From an uncultured bacterium (GTDB taxonomy: Bacteria > Actinomycetota > Coriobacteriia > Coriobacteriales > Eggerthellaceae), in contig CALADF010000007.1 of the NCBI GenBank assembly GCA_937890835.1, positions 1 through 9,526 on the forward strand: a stretch of DNA of 9,526 nucleotides, given 5' to 3'. Of the stretch, positions 6,150 through 9,526 are shown one piece after another. Both the position numbers and the translations under genes were made by a program. Position 1 is the first letter of the stretch. Each line of letters starts with the position of its first letter. The notes under the pieces are model-generated. The model did not search any database, was not told the DNA's origin, and saw nothing but the letters and a program-made list of their open reading frames with translations.

Positions 6150-6620
6150 ATGGACGAAACTGGAGTCTTGGGTCTGCTCGAGGAGCTTTCTATTCTGCTT
6201 GAGGACTCAAAGCCTGTTTTCGGCAAGCAGAACCTGCGTCAGGTCGACATGGCGGCCGCTTTCGAGATCATGGATGAGATTCGCGACACGTTCCCGAGCG
6301 AGTTCTCGCAGGCGCGTCAGATCGTCCGCGAGCGTCAAAGCCTCCTCGACGATGCCGAGGCCGAGGCCAACCGCATGATCGAGGATGCACGCTCCCAGGC
6401 CATGACCATCGCGAGCGAGCAGGAGATCGTGCGCATCTCCCAGCAGCAGGCCGATACCATCCTCGCCGACGCGCGCGAGCTCGAGCGTCAGACGCGCGCC
6501 GGCGCCGAGGATTACGCGGACGAGGTGTTCGGTCACGTCGAGCAGAGCCTCGACACGCTGCTCAACAACGTGCGCCGCTGCCGCGATCGTCTGAACGCCA
6601 ATTCCATCAACGTTCATTAA
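6150..6620 (+). CDS. Short SepIVA/DivIVA-like coiled-coil protein
   Basis: This 156-residue protein is acidic and largely helical, with no signal peptide or membrane segment. Residues 8-60 (LGLLEELSILLEDSK, then AAFEIMDEIRDTFPSEFSQAR) resemble, from memory, the N-terminal module of mycobacterial SepIVA (Rv2927c), which has an EELS-type start followed by a DVLELIDDIKDAIP-type segment. Residues 61-130 are an Ala/Glu/Arg-rich coiled coil with roughly 11-residue periodicity. The C terminus (HVEQSLDTLLNNVRRCRDRL) is also SepIVA-like. SepIVA is longer (about 245 residues), so the coiled coil here is much shorter. SepIVA acts in septation and polar envelope growth; the same role here is inference. 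The start follows GAAGGA (6139-6144) by 5 nt. Its position just before DUF177 matches Mycobacterium. Automatic pipelines may label it ATPase or ATP synthase subunit B-like because of the coiled coil. Confidence 0.8.
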   Translation: MDETGVLGLLEELSILLEDSKPVFGKQNLRQVDMAAAFEIMDEIRDTFPSEFSQARQIVRERQSLLDDAEAEANRMIEDARSQAMTIASEQEIVRISQQQADTILADARELERQTRAGAEDYADEVFGHVEQSLDTLLNNVRRCRDRLNANSINVH

Positions 6621-6643
6621 CCAAGCGCTGCATCGCAATTCAT

Positions 6644-6681
6644 CGAACGCCGATCGCATCTTGCATCGGCGTTCGCTGTTT
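6644..6681 (+). terminator. Strong hairpin, probable terminator after the SepIVA-like gene
   Basis: CGAACGCCGAT (6644-6654) and ATCGGCGTTCG (6665-6675) form a perfect 11-bp stem with a 10-nt loop, beginning 23 nt after the stop codon. GC next to the loop on each side could add two more pairs around a bulged C. The following CTGTTT gives only a short T-run, so it may be a partial terminator or attenuator. This matters because no convincing promoter is seen between it and the next gene. Confidence 0.6.
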
Positions 6682-6716
6682 CGATGGGCGGTCGACACCG
6701 ACGATAAGAGGTGCTT

Positions 6717-7304
6717 ATGAATTCTTTGGACAACACCCGCATCAAGCTGACGAGCGAACTGTTCTCACCTGCGGCGATGGCGCACTTCGAAGACGAGCTC
6801 GATATGCCTGTTTTGAAAGCCGGCCCCGATCTCTACACGTTCGACGGCCCGGTGTCGTGGCAGATCGACGTCACCAACACAGGGGATGCGTTCCTCGTCA
6901 CGGGCACGGCGGAGGCGAAGGCGAAGACGGCGTGCGCGCGCTGCTTGGAAGACGCTGAGTTCTCCCTCATGGGCGAGATCGAGGGGTATTTCCTCATTGG
7001 CGGCGAAGATGCTGCGGCGCCTGAGGACATGGACGAGGACGAGTTCGATGTGCTTCCCGACGATCACGTCATCGACGTGTACCCGCTCATCGTGGCGGCT
7101 CTTCTGCTCGAGATCCCGCTGATCCCTTTGTGCGACGACGATTGCAAGGGGCTGTGCTCGACGTGCGGCGCGAACCTCAACGAGGGTCCGTGCGGCTGCG
7201 CCCCCGGGGACGATGCCGACTTCGAGATGGCGAAAAACCCGTTCGCCGCTTTGGCGGGCTTCGAGTTCTCCGACGAGGACGGCAAGGACGCGTCGGACAG
7301 GTAA
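6717..7304 (+). CDS. yceD: DUF177 / YceD family protein
   Basis: This 195-residue protein belongs to the DUF177 (YceD) family, whose members have been linked to 23S rRNA accumulation in E. coli and plants. The family signature is clear: CARCLE (C73, C76), an acidic middle (residues 97-117), then DVYPLIVAALLLEIPLIPLC and the Cys cluster C139, C143, C147, C150, C159, C161, likely binding metal. The closing NPFAAL is also typical. The ATG at 6717 was chosen over a GTG at 6711 because AAGAGG (6706-6711) overlaps that GTG and sits 5 nt before the ATG. In many bacteria the next gene is rpmF (L32), and in Mycobacterium it is rnc; neither is present here. The following exporter starts only about 27 nt downstream, so read-through is likely. 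Protein function beyond the family is not established. Confidence 0.93.
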   Translation: MNSLDNTRIKLTSELFSPAAMAHFEDELDMPVLKAGPDLYTFDGPVSWQIDVTNTGDAFLVTGTAEAKAKTACARCLEDAEFSLMGEIEGYFLIGGEDAAAPEDMDEDEFDVLPDDHVIDVYPLIVAALLLEIPLIPLCDDDCKGLCSTCGANLNEGPCGCAPGDDADFEMAKNPFAALAGFEFSDEDGKDASDR

Positions 7305-7331
7305 CGGTTTTCGTATCGAAGGGGAGGCGTG

Positions 7332-9209
7332 GTGGTCGATCGCGATAAGGCGAACGAACGTGTCTGCGGGACGGATGCGGCGAAAGGCGGCGTCGCCGAA
7401 AGCGTCATTGCGGAAGATGTCGCCGACGTATCAGCTACGCGTGTTTGGCGTACGTTCGCGAGCTATTACCGACCTTATCGGGCGCTGTTCGTCTTCGACC
7501 TCGTGTGCGCGACGGTGCTCGCCTGCGTCGACCTCGCCTTCCCCCAGTTCCTCAACTTCTTCACCAAGGATTTTTTCCTGCGGCCCTCGGACCAGATCAT
7601 CGCCGCCCTCGGGTGGATCCTCGTGCTCTTCATCGCCTTATATGCGGTGCGCACGGGTTGCCAGTACTTCATCACCTGCTGGGGGCACATCATGGGCTCG
7701 CGCATGGAAGCCGACATGCGGCGCGACCTGTTCGAGCAGTACCAACGTCTGAGCTTCGATTACTACGACAAACACAACACCGGAGCCATGATGTCGAAGA
7801 TCGTCACGGACCTCTTCGACATATCGGAGCTCGCCCATCACGGGCCTGAGAACCTGTTCATTTGTATTCTGAAGATCGCGGGATCGTTTGCCTTGCTGTT
7901 CGTGATCAACGTCCCGCTGACGCTCGTCATGCTCGCGGTTACGGCGATCATGGCCGCCTACGCGCTTTGGCGCAACTATCGTAAGCGCGTTATCTTCAAG
8001 GAGAACCGCGCTCGCATGGCGGGGATCAACGCCGCCGTGCAGGATTCGCTCGGTGGCATAAGGGTGGTGAAGTCGTTTGCGGGCGAGCGCAGCGAGGTGC
8101 GCAAGTTCGGGCGGGCCAACGATGCTTTCCTTGAGACCAAGGAGCGTTCCTACCGCTTCATGGGCTCTTTTCACGCGGTCAACTCCCTTTTCATGGGCGT
8201 GTTGTACACGGTGACCGTCGTCGGCGGCGGATACTTCGTGGCGCAGGGCGCGCTCGAGGTGACCGATCTTGCCATTTACGCGCTCTACATCGGCATTTTC
8301 ATCTCGCCTGTCGAGCAGCTCATCAATTTCACCGAGACGCTTCAGAAGGGCTACGCGGGCTTTCGGCGCTTCATGGAGGTGCTCGCGGAGACGCCTTCGG
8401 TCGCCGACGCAGCGGATGCGCTGTCGCTTGAGGAGCTTGAGCGACAGCGCGTCTTCAGAGATGAAGGTGCCGCCGTCGGCGAGATTCGCTACGACGACGT
8501 GCGTTTCTCCTACGATGGCGCCGGTTATGCGCTCGACGGGCTTACCTTGCACGTTCCTGCGGGGGAGACGCTCGCGCTCGTGGGGCCCTCGGGCGGCGGG
8601 AAGTCCACGACGTGCTCTCTTCTCCCACGCTTCTACGATCCGGCATCGGGCACGGTGAGCATCGACGGCGTCGACGTGCGCGACGTTACGCTCGAGTCGT
8701 TGCGCAGCGCCATTGGCATCGTGCAGCAGGACGTCTATCTGTTCGGCGGCACGATACGGGAAAACATCGCCTACGGAAAGCCCGGGGCAAGCGATGAGGA
8801 GATCGTCGCGGCGGCGAAGCGCGCGAGCATTCATGATTTCATCTGCAGCTTGCCCGACGGCTACGATACGATTGTCGGAGAGCGCGGAGCGCGTCTTTCG
8901 GGCGGGCAGAAGCAACGCGTGGCCATTGCGCGCGTGTTCCTGCGCAATCCTCGTATTCTGATCCTCGACGAGGCCACTAGCGCGCTCGACAACGAGAGCG
9001 AGCGCGCTATTCAGCTGTCGCTCGAAGAGCTTTCGCGCGGTCGCACGACCCTCATCATCGCGCATCGGCTGTCGACTATTCGCAACGCTTCGAAGATCGC
9101 GGTCGTCGAGCACGGGCGTGTGGTGGAGCAGGGGACGCACGAAGAGCTTTTGGCTCTTGGGGGCACGTACGCCCGCTATTACGAGATGCAGTTCGGTGGC
9201 GTTTCGTAG
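7332..9209 (+). CDS. Half-size ABC exporter (membrane domain plus ATPase)
   Basis: This 625-residue protein has a type IV (B-family) exporter layout: a variable 40-residue N terminus, about six membrane helices (roughly residues 50-340), and a C-terminal ATPase. ATPase motifs are complete: Walker A GPSGGGKST (418-426, K424), Q-loop VQQD (Q466), signature LSGGQ (522-526), Walker B LILDE (543-547, E547 catalytic) with SALD D-loop, and switch His H578 in AHRLSTI. It should work as a homodimer, or as a heterodimer with a partner not in the window. Substrate cannot be read from sequence; lipid, drug or peptide export are all possible. The start is GTG at 7332 or 7329; GGGGAGG (7321-7327) fits 7332 slightly better. 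It lies 27 nt after DUF177, a position usually held by rpmF or rnc. Confidence 0.93.
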   Translation: MVDRDKANERVCGTDAAKGGVAESVIAEDVADVSATRVWRTFASYYRPYRALFVFDLVCATVLACVDLAFPQFLNFFTKDFFLRPSDQIIAALGWILVLFIALYAVRTGCQYFITCWGHIMGSRMEADMRRDLFEQYQRLSFDYYDKHNTGAMMSKIVTDLFDISELAHHGPENLFICILKIAGSFALLFVINVPLTLVMLAVTAIMAAYALWRNYRKRVIFKENRARMAGINAAVQDSLGGIRVVKSFAGERSEVRKFGRANDAFLETKERSYRFMGSFHAVNSLFMGVLYTVTVVGGGYFVAQGALEVTDLAIYALYIGIFISPVEQLINFTETLQKGYAGFRRFMEVLAETPSVADAADALSLEELERQRVFRDEGAAVGEIRYDDVRFSYDGAGYALDGLTLHVPAGETLALVGPSGGGKSTTCSLLPRFYDPASGTVSIDGVDVRDVTLESLRSAIGIVQQDVYLFGGTIRENIAYGKPGASDEEIVAAAKRASIHDFICSLPDGYDTIVGERGARLSGGQKQRVAIARVFLRNPRILILDEATSALDNESERAIQLSLEELSRGRTTLIIAHRLSTIRNASKIAVVEHGRVVEQGTHEELLALGGTYARYYEMQFGGVS

Positions 9210-9366
9210 ACTGCGCGGTTGCGGGTGCGCGCGGTGAAACGTCGCCGGTGGCGATAGCGCCGCTTGCTCGCCACTCGAGCGCAGCTCGTGCGGCTCGGGT
9301 CGAGATCGGCGAGCCCTGCCATCCGCTTCAGGAAGAAGCGCAACGACTTGAAGACAGGAGCCTTTC

Positions 9367-9526
9367 ATGGGATTTGCCGAATGCGATCAAAGCGTTCTCG
9401 GATGCGGGGCAAGCGTGCCTTGCGAAGAGGTGTCCGCCGCAGCACTTGAAGACGCGAAGTTCGTTCGCGGATTCGTTCGCATGTGCGACGACGGTTGGAC
9501 CTTGGGCTGGCACGAGCGCAACGGCG
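9367..9526 (+). CDS. rhaD: Rhamnulose-1-phosphate aldolase, N-terminal part (cut by window end)
   Basis: Only the first 53 residues are in the window. The segment KFVRGFVRMCDDGWTLGWHE (31-50) followed by RNG closely matches the start of RhaD, whose E. coli homologue reads [20 protein letters not shown] at the same place; the family continues GGN. RhaD is a zinc-dependent class II aldolase that splits L-rhamnulose-1-phosphate to dihydroxyacetone phosphate and L-lactaldehyde. The first 30 residues are poorly conserved and longer than in E. coli. The ATG follows AGGAG (9356-9360) by 6 nt, a strong ribosome site. It lies 157 nt after the exporter, in a gap where I see no clear promoter or terminator. 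Rhamnose genes further right would confirm the role; another class II aldolase is the main alternative. Confidence 0.78.
   Translation, partial: MGFAECDQSVLGCGASVPCEEVSAAALEDAKFVRGFVRMCDDGWTLGWHERNG

Noticed and set aside
9210..9366. Terminator or promoter between the exporter and rhaD.
   Set aside because: Only short GC-rich self-complementary pieces without a T-tract are present, and no -10/-35 pair could be supported.
7638..9368. A 576-codon open frame on the minus strand opposite the ABC exporter.
   Set aside because: It is a shadow of the exporter with no recognisable domain and a composition biased to Arg, His and Glu.

Overview
The window looks like a core chromosomal segment of a high-GC Gram-positive bacterium, most likely an actinobacterium of the class Coriobacteriia (Eggerthellaceae/Coriobacteriaceae type). 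The reasons are the GC-rich third codon positions, strong AGGAG-type ribosome sites with several GTG starts, a zinc-ribbon form of ribosomal protein L28, the order rpmB (reverse) / Asp23-like / fakA / recG shared with Firmicutes, and a SepIVA-like coiled-coil gene next to a DUF177 gene, which is an actinobacterial arrangement. The lineage is inferred from gene content and style, not from a database search.

Layout. Positions 1-198 hold rpmB on the minus strand. Positions 199-423 are an AT-richer divergent regulatory region with a promoter in each direction and several inverted repeats. Rightward genes follow: an Asp23/Gls24 (YloU-like) gene, fakA (fatty-acid kinase catalytic subunit, DAK2 family), recG (branch-migrating helicase), rsmD (16S rRNA m2G966 methyltransferase), coaD (phosphopantetheine adenylyltransferase), a short SepIVA/DivIVA-like coiled-coil gene with its own probable extended -10 promoter, a DUF177/YceD gene, and a complete half-size ABC exporter. 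The window ends inside a gene whose first 53 residues look like rhamnulose-1-phosphate aldolase (rhaD).

How the genes relate. Most are housekeeping genes: translation and ribosome maturation (rpmB, rsmD, yceD), lipid and CoA supply (fakA, coaD), DNA repair (recG), and cell-envelope or septum organisation (Asp23-like, SepIVA-like). After DUF177 the usual continuation (rpmF, then plsX or rnc) is absent. An exporter and a sugar aldolase occur instead, so about position 7305 marks the change from conserved core to lineage-specific content.

I see no mobile element, CRISPR array, prophage, rRNA or tRNA, and no convincing new multi-gene system. The points most worth a second look are the palindromes around the Asp23-like promoter, the short SepIVA-like protein, the hairpins between genes, and the synteny break after DUF177. 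No stretch longer than 300 bases lacks a gene.
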